Shown piece by piece: positions 45,744 to 57,659 of a DNA stretch of 64,000 nt. A model generated the notes under the pieces. The model ran no database searches, was not told the DNA's origin, and worked only from the letters and a program-made list of their open reading frames with translations. Every line of letters starts with the position of its first letter. Position 1 is the stretch's first letter. The stretch is from contig CM053333.1 in assembly GCA_028583605.1 (NCBI GenBank), positions 9,952,638 to 10,016,637 of the forward strand, read 5' to 3'. The stretch comes from Dastarcus helophoroides (taxonomy: Eukaryota > Arthropoda > Insecta > Coleoptera > Bothrideridae). Made by a program: the position numbers and the translations under genes.

Positions 45744-46990
45744 AAAATTTCAACTATTTTGAAAATTCAAATTTTTTCAAATCACATTTTTTCAAAATTT
45801 CACCTATTTTTAAAATTTTTGACTATTTTTCAAAATTTCGAATTTTTCATTGATTCCTTATTTTTTCAAAATTAAATTTTTTAAGATAAATTTATCTTAA
45901 TCTTATATATTCTAATTAGAAGCACTTTTAAAAAAAATTGGCTTCTTTAAAAATTTCGTCTTTTCATAAAAATTTGAAATTTTCTTGAAAGGCATCTTTT
46001 CAAAATTTTCCAATCGTCGTGAAAATTTCGACTTTCTTTTTAAACATTTCGATATTTTTCTATTTTCAACATTATTTCAAAATTTTGTCCTTTTTGAAAT
46101 TTTGACTTTTTTCAAAATTTTGACCTTTTTGTTCAATACTTTGGTCAAATAAAGTTGGTACGACTTCAAAAATTTCGCTTTTTTGACAATTGGATTTTTT
46201 TTAGATCTTTTTCAATATTTTTTACTATTTTTATTTTTTCAGAATTTCTACATTTTTGGAAATTTTAATTTTATATTAAAATGCAGATATTTTTCTAAAT
46301 TTTGACTATTGAAATTTTGAGTCAAAATTATTCTTTTAAAATTCCCATTTTTTCAAGAATTTGAAATTTTTTGAAAAGTTATTTTTTTTTCTTAATTTTG
46401 AATTTTTTTTTAATTAGCGCGACTCCAAAAATTTTCAAAACTCGATATTTTCTCAAAACTTCGTTTTTTTTTAATTCCAACTTTTATAATGTTTGGCATT
46501 TTTACAAAATTTTGCCTGACGTTTTGAAAAAGAGTTTAGTCAAAATTTCGACTTCTTTTGAAAAACCTGAGTTTTGCATTAAGATTTTAACGTTTCAAAA
46601 TTTAGCCTTTTCTTTTAAATTTCCGAAGTTACCCAAAATTTTAAGTTCTTTCTCAAAATTTTGACATTTTTAAAATTCGTTTATTTTTCAAAATTCCAAA
46701 ATTTTAAATTAAACCAAATTTTATTTTTATAAATTTTAGTTTTTTCCTGAAATTTGAGCGTTTTTGTCATTTCATAAGACATAATTAAAGAAATTAGTTC
46801 AAATAAGATCATCAATTTAAAAAAAAGTTTAAAAACTTGGAGTTTAAAGGCGAATTTTCGAGTTTTTTCTCGAAATTTCGACTTCAATCTCGAAATATCC
46901 ATTTTTTTCACGAAATTCCAGGAGTAAAGTTAAAATTTCGACTTTAATCTCGAATTTAACTTTAACCTGGAAATTTCGAGAAAAAAGTCG
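45744..46990. repeat. Degenerate AAAATTT array, continued
   Basis: Short-word array. 45750-45840 repeats part of the 425-bp unit and is shared, inverted, with 57737-57830. From about 46840 the text turns into the GTCGAAATTTCGAGA form also seen near 52 kb. Confidence 0.7.
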
Positions 46991-47289
46991 AAATTTTGGT
47001 TATTAAAAATTGGAGTAACTGAACACAGCCTACCGTCATCTGTCAATATTTTATGCCTAACCTAATTTTCGTGTATAGTTATGGTCGAATGTTCGAGATT
47101 AAAGTCAAAATTTTGACGTTAAACTCGGAATTTCTAGAAGAAAGTTGAAATTTCGAGATTTAAGGCGAAATTTCGAGAAAAAAGTCTTACTTTCGAGACA
47201 AAAGTGTCGAAATTCCAATTAAACTCGAAATTAAAAAAAATCCTTTTTATTCCTAATTTTGACTTTTTAAACTCGCAATTAATATTTAA

Positions 47290-47405
47290 AAAACATGAGA
47301 AAAACGTCGATGTATCGATGCCGAATGTTTAAAACATCGATGTTTCATTGAACAAAATATCGATGTTCAAACATCGATCTTTTTTGAACGATGTTACATC
47401 CCTAA
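47290..47405. repeat. Cluster of CATCGATGTTT inverted words
   Basis: CGTCGATGTATCGATGCCG, AAAACATCGATGTTTCATTG, ATATCGATGTTCAAACATCG and GAACGATGTTACATCCCTAA. Strongly self-complementary; compare 42160-42290. Confidence 0.6.
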
Positions 47406-47599
47406 CAGCTATATCTCTGAACACTACTCGTGCTGTGCTGAAAATACTTTAATGCCAAATATTCTATTCAACAAAAAATGGAAATAACAGGGCTGTCTGC
47501 TTTAGAGAGCCAAATACAGTATTTTCTACATTAAAAATATAGAACTAAAATTTTCCTAAAAATCATTGAAAGTTTAACAACTGACTTTCACATGGATAG

Positions 47600-47910
47600 G
47601 TCACTAAAATAGATGCAAGTAGAATGCAACCTAGACTCCAAATTCATGCAGCCCTCCAGGCGTGTATAGTGAATCATAGGTAGCTAAACTACCAACAGTT
47701 GAAACACTGCCACCTGGCAAAGCGGTTGCTCTCTAGGAAAAATTTCCTAGAGGACAAGGATTCTAATGCACAGACCAATAGTTTGAACATTTATTAGATT
47801 CGAAGTTTGGAAAACAAAGACCAAAGATCTAACAAGATCGAAACCGGTCTTTGGTTTCCAAATTTCGAATCTAATAAATATTCAAACCTATTGGTCTGTG
47901 CATTAGAGGA
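47600..47910. mobile_element. Dispersed element family R1, copy ending in a 60-bp hairpin
   Basis: It starts in GAATGCAACCTAGACTCC and runs through GGCAAAGCGGTTGCTCTCTA. A perfect 10-bp stem (CTCTAGGAAA, 47731-47752) follows. Then two long inverted arms (47762-47822 and 47846-47907), each containing TCTAATGCACAGACCAATA or its inverse, enclose a 23-base loop. Other copies lie at 56.8, 60-61.3 and 63.1 kb. The loop carries AAACCGGTCT. Confidence 0.85.
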
Positions 47911-48644
47911 CTAAAATAGATAATAAAACTCATTAAGGTTGGCCCGAAGTTAATGTAGGTGGTTTATAAAAGGGTGGCCGTGATTGAAAGTTGGGCCGGC
48001 ATCAATGTATGACCATGGACCGGAGTCGAGATGCACCGACATTCGTCTTTAGCTACTAATCCGTCCCTCTTTAGGTCTTTAAGTGGATACATATTTTGTA
48101 TTATACTAGAAGAGCTTCTAAATGTTGTAATATTGAAGCGTTGTTTTACAATTGTAGGTTATTATTACATAGAAACAAAAATTCTATAAAATACGACGAA
48201 CGAAAGTCAACAAGTAAATAAATGTGAAAAAGCAATGGGATGTTTTCCGCGATAAAACCATGTGCAGCGCTCGAAATCCAATTATTTCCTTTATTAGATC
48301 GGTTTTACTGAAAAAAGCGCAACTTTAAAAACAATTTAATAATGAAATCGATAATTAACTCCAATCGATATAATTGTTTTATTATGATTACAAGATTGCG
48401 TATACATACCAATAATTCAGTGCGTAATGATATAATTTAGTTAGTTACGTATGTATGTATATATTTAATTAAGGCCATTAGCCTTGGAAATTAACGACTC
48501 TCATCTAATTTCCCCGACAGCTCGACAAACTTATTCTCTCGGCTATTAGGGCCAATTAAAACAGAATTTTCAATGTTGCCATTAATTTTAGTCGAATTTC
48601 TTTTGTAAATCGCAAATTGGTTGAGCAGCTCCATTTATTTCCAG
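47911..48644. other. 3' end of the 18.6-kb intron, non-repetitive
   Basis: Unique sequence with many TAAT/ATTA words between 48460 and 48600 (for example TTAATTAAGGCCATTAGCC and GGGCCAATTAAAACAG). It could be a homeodomain-rich regulatory element. TTATTTCCAG is the acceptor. Confidence 0.45.
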
Positions 48645-48756
48645 AGCATCGTCATGCTGATGTTCCGGGAGGAGAAGAGTCCAGAGGACGAAATCAAGGC
48701 TTGGCAATTTTGGCATGGCAGGCAGCATTCTGTGAAGCAAAGGATTTTAGATGCAG
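48645..48756 (+). CDS. grh: grainyhead, CP2 DNA-binding domain exon 2
   Basis: The acceptor TTATTTCCAG ends at 48644 and the donor GTAAGA begins at 48757. The 112 bases encode 37 codons plus one base. The peptide runs SIVMLMFREEKSPEDEIKAW then QFWHGRQHSVKQRILDA. This is the most conserved core of the Grainyhead CP2 domain; human GRHL has VIMVVFAEDKSREDQ and WHSRQHTAKQR at the same place. The closing G of the exon joins AT of the next exon to make Asp. The exon is isolated in the middle of more than 32 kb of intron, yet has perfect splice sites. Confidence 0.97.
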
Positions 48757-49588
48757 GTAAGAATTTGTTCACTCACTGGGTCAAATAATCAAACCATTTA
48801 GTTATATTTTAAACAAAAAGTTTTAATGTAATGGTGAGAAATAAAAAATATTTCGATTTCAGTTCATATCACTTTAATTTAAATGCAAATAAGCTAGAGC
48901 GGGCATTTTTTCTTGCTCTTGTAGGTTTATAACTTCGTGCTTACTGTACCAAATTCTCATGCTCATCATTTGAATAATCTACTGTTGTTATTGCCAAACA
49001 AATTTATGAATTCCATAAATTAGTCCGGAATTTATATGAGGCATAGCAGTGACATTTCGTGGTTATATTTTTTCATTGAAATTTAGCGGTAAAGTTATGA
49101 AAAAAGTTCTATAGTCAGAAATAAAATACAAATTCATTTAAATATAAATCGTTGATTTTAATACTCAGGTAAAGGTCATCCGTACTCCTACGCAGGTGGC
49201 GGTAGTGAGAATAAATTATTTTTTGGACGGTAGATCGTAAAGAATATTAAAAAATCGGAATTTCTTAACAACCCAGTGAAATCGTAATTTTGTGAAACAT
49301 TTTTGATAGGCAGCAATTTTTTTATTAGGTGGGGTCGGTGTTTAATATAAAATTCAGTTTCCAAAAGCGGGACCGGGACGATAAGAATACTAGAAAATCA
49401 AGCAAAAACATATAAGTTGAAACAATTTTTAATTTTAAATTATTAATCTAAATTCTTACTTTATTTCTCAAAATGTCAAAATTTACACTTGTAAGATTTT
49501 TTTCAAAATTCTAAATTTAAACTCCTTTCAGATTTTATTTAAATACGTTTTCCGAAATATTAACTATCTTCTATAAATTTCCAGTTAG
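48757..49588. other. 5' end of the 13.8-kb intron
   Basis: GTAAGAATTTG donor, then unique AT-rich sequence without recognised features. Confidence 0.5.
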
Positions 49589-50335
49589 TGAATCTGAAAA
49601 CGAAATTGAGCTACGACTTTTAGTTTAGAAGATATGAGAGTTTAAATTTACAAAAAAAGTTCAAGAGGACCTTTGGCCAAAACTTGAAAAAATTTCAAAT
49701 TTTTGACAGAGAGTATAGCATTTTTATAGAGTTTTTGGGACGTAGATTACGATTTTGAAAACCAAATTGGGCTTCGACTATCCGTTCACGAGATATAAGC
49801 CTCGAAATTTTCAAATTTTTGCCAAATTTCCTAGGGACGACATTCAAAAGTTATTATAAAGGATTTAAAAGCTCCCTACCAGTCGAATTTTGACCCGTAG
49901 ATTACGAATCTGAAAACCAAATTGAGCTACGACTTTTGGTTTGGAAGATATGAGACGTAAGTGACGAACAAATTTCAAAGGGGGGACCCTTCTACAATAA
50001 CTTGAAAAAATTTCAAATTTTCGAAAGTAAGTTTATATCATTTTTATAGAGTTTTTGGGACGTAGGTTACGAATTTGAAAACCAAATTGGGCTACGACTA
50101 TCCGTTCACGAGATATAAGCCTCGAGAGTTTCGAAATGTTCAAATTTTTGCCAAATTTCCTAGGGACGGCATTCAAGTTATTATTAACCATTTAAAAGCT
50201 CCCTATCAGTTAGATTTTGACCCGTCGATTACAAATCTGAAAACTAAACTGAGCTACGACTTTTGGTTTGGAAGATACGAAAGTTTAAAATTACAAAAAA
50301 ATTTCAAAGGAGAGACCCTTGTTAGGTTTTATTTT
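49589..50335. repeat. Dimeric satellite, about 320-bp unit made of two related halves
   Basis: Half A (GAATCTGAAAACCAAATTGA, GCTACGACTTTTGGTTTGGA) starts near 49589, 49905 and 50230. Half B (GAAAACCAAATTGGGCT, ACGACTATCCGTTCACGAGA) starts near 49755 and 50075. A and B share TGAAAACCAAATTG and CTACGACT, so an old monomer of about 160 bases was duplicated and the dimer then amplified. Confidence 0.9.
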
Positions 50336-51180
50336 TTCCTAAAATTCCTGCTCTAAGTGAAAATTTAAAATTTTCACCTGAGATGTCGATTTCGAAAATT
50401 CCAAGTTTCTCACGTTCAAGTTTTATTATTTTTCTAAAAGTTCTACTTCAAACTCAAAATTCAAAATTACGATTTTTACTTGAAATTCCAAATTTAAATT
50501 TGTCTTACAAATTTCGATTTTATTTATTTATTTTTTTCGAAATGCAAAATTTTATTTTCTTATTTCTAAAATTTGGTTTTGACCTTGAAATGTCCAATGT
50601 TTTATCGAAATTTCATAGAATGGTTTTAAATTTCGGAAACACATATTTGGAACTTTCGGTTTTCCTCGAAATTATAAGCTTAAACTCTAAAATATTAACA
50701 ATTCACAATATGAGTCCTGAATTTTGGGAAAAAGTTGAGATATTTTGAGGAAAAAATTGAAATTACACAGAGAAGAAAGCTTGATGATTTGTTTTTTCTT
50801 TCAATATTAATAAGAACGGAAGCGTCTGGCTGTCGACTGATCTTTTGTCTGGGCTAATCTCGGAAACTGCTAAATCGATTTTAATGAAACTTTTATAAAA
50901 GGTAAAGTACTTTCAGGGGTACCTTTTAGGCTATTGACTTCTAAGAATTCAACTGTTCTAACAATTTTATTTCAAGTTATAACTTGATCGTTGTTATAAC
51001 ATAGATCGTATAAAAGAGAAACCAATCCGCAAGGTTTGTGACTGATATAATGTTGTGCGCCACCTACAATTTGCAGAGGTACTAGAATAAGGAGCGCGAA
51101 CCTTTAAATCTACTAAAATCAAATGAGAACTTTTTTATTTTGAAATATGACATTGCACCTAGCGCAGACAAAGTCGCGGG
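50336..51180. other. Intron with short-word array and a possible dispersed repeat
   Basis: 50340-50760 is degenerate AAATTC/TCGAAATT text. 50760-51100, with TCTCGGAAACTGCTAAATCG, resembles dispersed repeats common in insect genomes; this is a recollection, not a search result. Confidence 0.4.
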
Positions 51181-51189
51181 AGTCAACTA

Positions 51190-52290
51190 GTTTGTTATAA
51201 GTTTGGAAGCTTTTCTCGAAATTGAGCTTTATCTTAAAGATATGGATTTACAAATTTTGAGATTAAAGTCGAAATTTCAAGAAAAAATTCGAAATTTTGA
51301 GATTAAATTCGAATTTAAACTCGAAATTACTGAATTTTTTTTATTTTTATTAATGTTTTTTCTACTCCTTCGTAGTTTCTCAATAACTTTAAGTTTTTTC
51401 TAAAAGTTTTTTAAACCAAAATTTCGTAATTTATAAAAAAAAACTCTGTTCCGCTTTATAAGAAACAGGTCAACTCTTCAAGATAAAAGTTGAAATTAAG
51501 TTGGAGGTTTAAAGTCGAAATTTTAATTTTGTTTTCGAAATTTCAAGAAAAAATTCGAAATTTTGTGATTAAATTCGAATTTAAACTCGAAATTACTAAA
51601 AAAAAAATTTTGTATATTAATTAATGTTTTTTCTACTCCGTAGTTTCTCAATAACTTTAAGTTTTTTCTAGAAGTATCGTAATTTATAAAAAAAAATTTG
51701 CTCCGCTTTATAAAAAACAAGTCAATGCTTCAAGATTAAAGTTGAAATGAAGTTAAAGGTTTAAAGTCAAAATTTTAATTTTTTTCTTGAAGTCTCGATT
51801 TTAAATTTTGAGATTAAAGTCGAAATTTCAAGAAAAAAGTCAAAATTTTGAGATTAAAGTCAAAATTTCGAGATTAAAGTCGAATTTAAGCTCGAAATTA
51901 CTAAAAAAAAATTTTTATTTTAATTAATGTCTTTTCTACGCATTCGTAGTTTCTCAATAACTTTGAGTTTTTGCTAGAAGTTTTTTAAACCAAAATTTTG
52001 TAATTTATAAAAAAAAAACTTTGCTCCGCTTTATAAGAGACAGGTCAACGATATTTAAAGTCGAAATTTCAATTTTCTTTTCGAAGTTGCAATTCTTAAG
52101 TTGAAATTTCGACATTAAAGTCGAAATTTCAAGAAAAAAGTGGAAATTTTGAGATTAAAGTCGAAATTATGAGAAAAAAGTCGAAATTTCGAGATTAAAG
52201 TTGAAATTTCGAGAAAAAAGTTGAAATTTTGAGATAAAAATCGAAATTTAGAGAGAAAAGTCGAAATTTTGAAATTTCTTAAAATTTGGA
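51190..52290. repeat. Array of GAGATTAAAGTCGAAATTTC with a 270-300-bp larger unit
   Basis: A core of about 20-22 bases (GAGATTAAAGTCGAAATTTC or AAGAAAAAAGTCGAAATTT) repeats tandemly, densest at 52080-52270. CGTAGTTTCTCAATAACTTT recurs near 51372, 51642 and 51947, each followed by CCGCTTTATAAGA or a variant. Confidence 0.9.
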
Positions 52291-53390
52291 TTTTTTCAAA
52301 TATTTACTTTTTTTAGAATTCTCAATTTTTTTAAAAATGTCGACAATTTTATCATAAACATTTCGACTTTTCAACGAAGTTTTGACGTTTTTGAAAACTT
52401 CGATCTGTTTTTAAAACTCCGATCTCTTTTTAAAACTTTAATATTTTTTGAAGACTGTCAAAATTCTGATTTCTCGAATCTTCGAATTTTAGTAAATTCG
52501 GCTGTCTGAAAAATTCGCCTTTGCCAGAAAATTTCTAATTATCTATAGACTCTCATGTAAAAACTCTTATTTGAAAGATTTTCGACATTTTATCATAAAA
52601 ATTTCGACTTTTCAACGAAGTTTTGGCTTTCTTGAAAACTTCGATCTTTTTTAAAACTTCGATCTCTTTTCAAAACTTTAACATTCTTTGAATACTTTTT
52701 CAAAATTTTGACTTCTCGAATCTTCGAATTTTAGTAAATCCGGCTGCCTGGAAAATTCGCCTTTGCCAGAAAATTTCTAATTATGTAAAGACTCTTATGT
52801 AAAAACTCTTATTTAAAAGATTTTTTTTAACTCCGATTTTTTGAATATAATTGGGTTTCTTTTTAAATTTTGACTTTTTTGAAATTTTTTATCTTTCTTC
52901 AAAATTTTTACTTTTTTAAAAATTTCGAGATTTTATTATCAAAATCTCAATATTCTCGAAGTTTTGATTTTTTTAAATCTAATCAAAATTTCCACTATTT
53001 TTGAAAATTGCGAAATTTTTCAAAATTTGGACTTTCTATCGAATGGTCGATCTCTGATAATTGGATTTTTTGAAAAATGTACCCCTTTTTAGAAAATTTG
53101 TACATATTTTTTTTGGAAGAATCTGACATAAATTTGACTCTCATTTGAAGAATTCCGCTTTTGGAAAAAAATTCTTTTAGAAAGTCAAATTTTTCAAAAT
53201 TTTAACTTTTTTTCGAAATCTTCGATCTTTTTTTAGAATTTGCGCTTTTTTGATTTTGACATTTTATCATAAAATTGTTAAAACTTCGAAAAAAAAGTCG
53301 AAATTTGGATGGAAAAATGGCGACATTTCCAAAAAAGTGAAGATTATGAAAAAAATTTGAAAACAGTCGAAACTTCGAGGAAAATTTCGC
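52291..53390. repeat. Degenerate AAATTTCGA array with a 240-bp duplication
   Basis: Blocks with ATTTCGACTTTTCAACGAAG, CTTGAAAACTTCGATCT and GAATTTTAGTAAAT start near 52342 and 52578. The remainder is short-word array. Confidence 0.8.
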
Positions 53391-55430
53391 CCCAGGTGGT
53401 AAAAGCGTACGTCACCAACTAAAGAATAGAGAAAAAAGCGCGCCAGAAAGAAAATAAATGTATAACAGTGACCGTGACATCTCAGATTTGGTGCACCACA
53501 ATGGTCCACTTGTAGCGCGAAGGAATAATTGAATTTACTGAAAACAAACTACTTACGACGACAAATCAATTTTGTAGATAAAATTAAGATAGATAGACAG
53601 ATAGTGACTTAGTATCGCACGTAACATGGTTGTAACGAATGGAAAGTTTGAACAAAAAATTAAATTTCGTTTCATTGACTTTCCAACAATTTTCGAATTT
53701 CGCTCAAAATAAAGAGCTGCCTACGTTAATTAGTTGCGTAATTACGGTCTGAATTTTATCTAAGAAAAAATATGAATGAAAGAAACACGTATTACAACCT
53801 CCCTCTTTGCTCTTATTTTGCATGTGTTCACTTTTTCCAATCATTTTACTCCAGACGATAAAACGGCCGGTGTTTCCGTTTTATAATTATAGGTTTCATT
53901 TATTGCACTCTACTTAAATATTAATTAACAGTTTTTAACCACGCAATTGTATCTTTGATAATATGACAATTTTAATTTATTCCGAAGTAATGAAAACAGA
54001 AGTTTATTGAGAATCTGTTTCGTTTTTTACTTTGTCAATAGCCGTTATGCAAATATCTTTTGATAGAATCCATACGTAAATACTGATACGTTCTGGTACC
54101 AGAGGACGGTACAAGTAGCGTAAACCGTTTAATAATTGACTAATAGAAGTTATCAATATTTATTGAACATTATAGTCGGTGAATATGTCTAATGTTACAA
54201 TTTATGCGTCCAAATTAAGTAAAATGAATACCGTCATTATCTTGTACCCCACACATGGCAAAACTAAAGAATAAAATAATATCAATACATCCTACAGACA
54301 TCCCACATTCGAACAACGCGACTGAAATTGTTTAAACCTATTAGGTACCCACATCTTGTATGTTCCAATTTTCTTATTCAACTATCCAACAATAATAAAT
54401 TGATTATTTTGCATCGGCATATGAATAGTTCCTAATAGCGGGGTTATTTTTGAACCGTTGAATGTTTAAACTGTATTTATTACGTCATTTAACTTTTCAT
54501 TACAATATTTTAAGATTTTTACAAGCTAGCCGATACAATCCGTTTAACCATTTAATTTATGAGCTAATATCTAATGTTAACAGCGGTATAGTTACAATGC
54601 ATCATCGTTTCCCATTCGGAATTACACGGAACAGGTTAATGGGTAAAATAAGTAAGTGTGGGTGTCTGCTGTTTGCTTAATAAGTAGCTGTCACGAGCAA
54701 TTTCCACACTTTATCAACAGGTGCTTATTTATAGTCTGGATTTAAGTCTACGAACCCTAAAATTTTGCTATTTTGCTAATATTTTCGGCATGGCAAAGTT
54801 TTGTCAGTTCTAGGCGACCAGCAATCGCACCAAATGGACAACTAACACATACATAAAAATATCACCCAACCATAAATAGCTTAAATCAATTTTTTGCATC
54901 TTGACTGATAATGTGTTATCGTCTAGTAAAATGACACTTTACCGCATAGTACGTCATTATATCACATAGAAACCGTTACTGTCAATTCAACACAACTAGA
55001 CATAAAATAAGCTCGAAGACTTTTCCAGATTGGCACTTAAAATATCTTGGACACAACTTTCTAAATTCTTTTCAGTAGCAAGGCTCATTTTTATAATTAT
55101 TAATGTGTAATTTAAATTAAATTCAAGCCACAAAAAGTGGAAACTGAAAGGGAACTTAAATATGTCACATTTTCAATTATTTCGTCATTGCATTTTTTAA
55201 TTTCAACTTTAATGAAATTTGGTAACTTATATTAAAGTTGTTATTATTAAAGCTGAAATTTGGAAACTTGAATCAAAATTTGAACAGAAAAAAAGACGTA
55301 AATCTCGAAATGTTCAGAGTAAAAGTCGAAAGTTCAGAAAAGAAAAGTAAAAACCGAAACACAAGAGATTTTTAAAACCCAAATTTGCAAAAATGAATTT
55401 TATTTATTTTGAAATCCCAACGTTGTTTTC
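53391..55430. other. Non-repetitive part of the 13.8-kb intron
   Basis: Unique sequence of higher complexity from about 53500 to 55100; a short GATAGATAGACAGATAG run lies near 53590. No exon was found. It is a candidate for conserved regulatory DNA by its lack of repeats only. Confidence 0.45.
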
Positions 55431-55926
55431 AGAGCATCAAGTTTAAACTTAATATTATTATTTTTTACGGGTTCGTACCTTAAAAAAACGGAACCATTTA
55501 TAATCTCACTCTCGTGTCCGGTCATCCGTCTTTCACAGATTTATTTCTCGAAAACTATGCAGTGTAAGTATTTGAAATTTGACATATTGTCAGTTCTTTA
55601 AGAAACAAATATACTTCGCCAGTGAAGGATTAGAGAAAAAATATTCTAGATACAAATGGAGGGTTAGTTTGGTCCAAAGAAAAATCAAGTTTTAATTAAT
55701 ATATCGTGTGAGGTATCATTTGAAAGAGCTACCGATAAGGTTTGCAAATTATTACTATTTTTTTAAATTTTGGATGGAGCCCAAAATTTGCAACAAATGA
55801 CCGTTTCTGATCTCCTAGGTTTCTAAAAATAACATTTTGATTTTAATACGACTAGTAGATATTGAAACAAACTACAGATTTTTTCGATATTGTAATAATT
55901 ACTAAGAAAAAAAATTATACAAATAT
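55431..55926. other. Intron with a possible dispersed repeat
   Basis: ACGGGTTCGTACCTTAAAAA, ACGGAACC and TCCGGTCATCCGTC resemble a dispersed repeat that I remember from several insect genomes. The class is unknown. Confidence 0.35.
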
Positions 55927-56301
55927 CAGTGCTGGATTTACGTATCAACTATACAAGCTATAACTTAGGGCCCCCAAAAAATCATATTTGGACATACAGC
56001 ATTATCCAGAAGAAATTGTAGGGAAAAATAGGGATAAAGACCTTTTTTTTAGTCGTCGATAAAATTTTTGGTATAAAGAAAATCAATGCAGAACATCTAC
56101 TTTGTGTGAAGAAGGTTTTTTTTTTGGTCACCAAAATTCTTGAGCCCCATCGAAACCAGAGAATTCCCGAGGCAGTGTGATGACCTTTTTTTAAGCTCAC
56201 TAAAAAGTTACCGGCAAAGTAATGAATTTAATATTTACTTGGCAACACTGGCCCCATATCCCAAATAGTTTAGGGCCTCATCAAGTCTAAATCCGGCCCT
56301 G
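55927..56301. mobile_element. hAT-like MITE, 375 bp
   Basis: The left end is CAGTGCTGGATTTACG, with CTTAGGGCCCCCAAAA inside. The right end is the inverse type: TTTAGGGCCTCATCAAG, TCTAAATCCGGCCCTG. CAGxGxxGGATTTA ends are typical of hAT elements. The outer eight bases ACAAATAT and ATAAAAAT agree at six positions, compatible with an old 8-bp target duplication. Confidence 0.75.
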
Positions 56302-57410
56302 ATAAAAATAGGTGTTGAGCTGTGACATTACGATACGACCCAAGGAATGCGCTTAATAAATAAGTACCTTCATTTATAGTCCGTCACTTTTACATAGATT
56401 TTAACACTCATTTTCAAAAAACGCTTTCAACGAGCTGGTTAATAGCAAACCACAACACAAATACGAAGGGAAACACAGTAATAAGCAAACTATTAGACGT
56501 ACTTACCAATTTTTTAACACTGCGCACTGGAAATTTCAAAGATTTCAATATACATATTCACAATTTTGTTGACTGCTCACTGTAGCATTGATACGAGTCG
56601 GACTCACTATGGGCTAATTTTGTTTTATTTTATTTTCAAAATTTCGATATTGAACACAAAATTTCGATAGTGTCTAAATCGATAGTCTAAATTTGCAAAA
56701 AAAATTAAAACCCCGGTCAAAATTTCGGTTTTAAAGATGAAATTTTGTGACTAAGTCAGAATTTCAAGAAACAAGTTCAAAATTTGAGATACAGTCGAAA
56801 ATACAACCTAGACTGCAACGGTGCACCCCTCTATGAGCTAAGAGGCGTAGCAACAGATCATAGACATCCGAACCTTTCTCTATGAATATCAGAAGCACCA
56901 ACAGTCGACCTGCTTCGGCTTGGCAGAAAATACGTCTTTAAATTAGAGCTTTTGAAAAAAAGGTCGAAATTTCGAGTTTAAAAACCTAAATTCGGAAATT
57001 AAAGTGGTAATAACAAAATATCTATAAAATTAAAGATCTTGTCAAAAGTTTTGATTTTTTATATTTCAAATCCAAAGTTTCATTTCTTTTATTTCAACCA
57101 TAAAGTCGAAATGTCGAGAATGAAGTCGAAATTTTGGGACCAAAGTCAGTTTTTGAGATTGGAAACGAAATTTGGACCTTAATTTAAAATGTTGACCTTA
57201 ATGTAAAATTTTGACCCTAATTCAAAATTTTGACCCTAATTCAAAATTTGCAGATAAAGGTTTCGAGTTTAGAGTCAAAAGTTGAAGAAAAAAATTGGAA
57301 CTTCATTAAAAATGGTCAAAACAAGTTTAAACTCTTATAATAAAAAGTCAAAATTTCGACAAGTTAGTAGAAAGAAGTTGAAATGTGGTATTTCTGATTT
57401 GTGTCTTTAA
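56302..57410. other. Intron with an R1 fragment and short-word array
   Basis: 56795-56935 is a diverged fragment of the R1 family (ACAACCTAGACTGCAACGG and CTTCGGCTTGGCAGAA). 56640-56790 and 56960-57400 are degenerate GTCGAAATTT text. 57130-57250 holds three tandem TTAAAATTTTGACC(C/T)TAAT copies. Confidence 0.55.
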
Positions 57411-57418
57411 TCATTGAC

Positions 57419-57608
57419 CAGGGACGGACTTAAGGGTGTGCAACATGAGCAATTGGAGGTCCCCACAAAAGTAGGTGGTCTCCTTATTTAAACGTCAAAA
57501 TTATCATGGACATCACCACCTTTTTTGTAGTCATCAAAAATATTCTGAATATAACAATTCACATTAGTACGATACACAGGGCCCTCTTATAAAATTAATC
57601 CACCCCTG
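57419..57608. mobile_element. hAT-like MITE, 190 bp, with 8-bp target duplication
   Basis: Ends CAGGGACGGACTTAAGGGTG and, inverted, CAGGGGTGGATTAATTTTAT. The flanks TCATTGAC (57411-57418) and TTATTGAT (57609-57616) agree at six of eight bases, and both differences are transitions. The length of the duplication and the ends fit the hAT superfamily. Confidence 0.8.
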
Positions 57609-57659
57609 TTATTGATTGAGTATTCAATCTACACTTAAATTTTCAACTTTGAAACGAAA

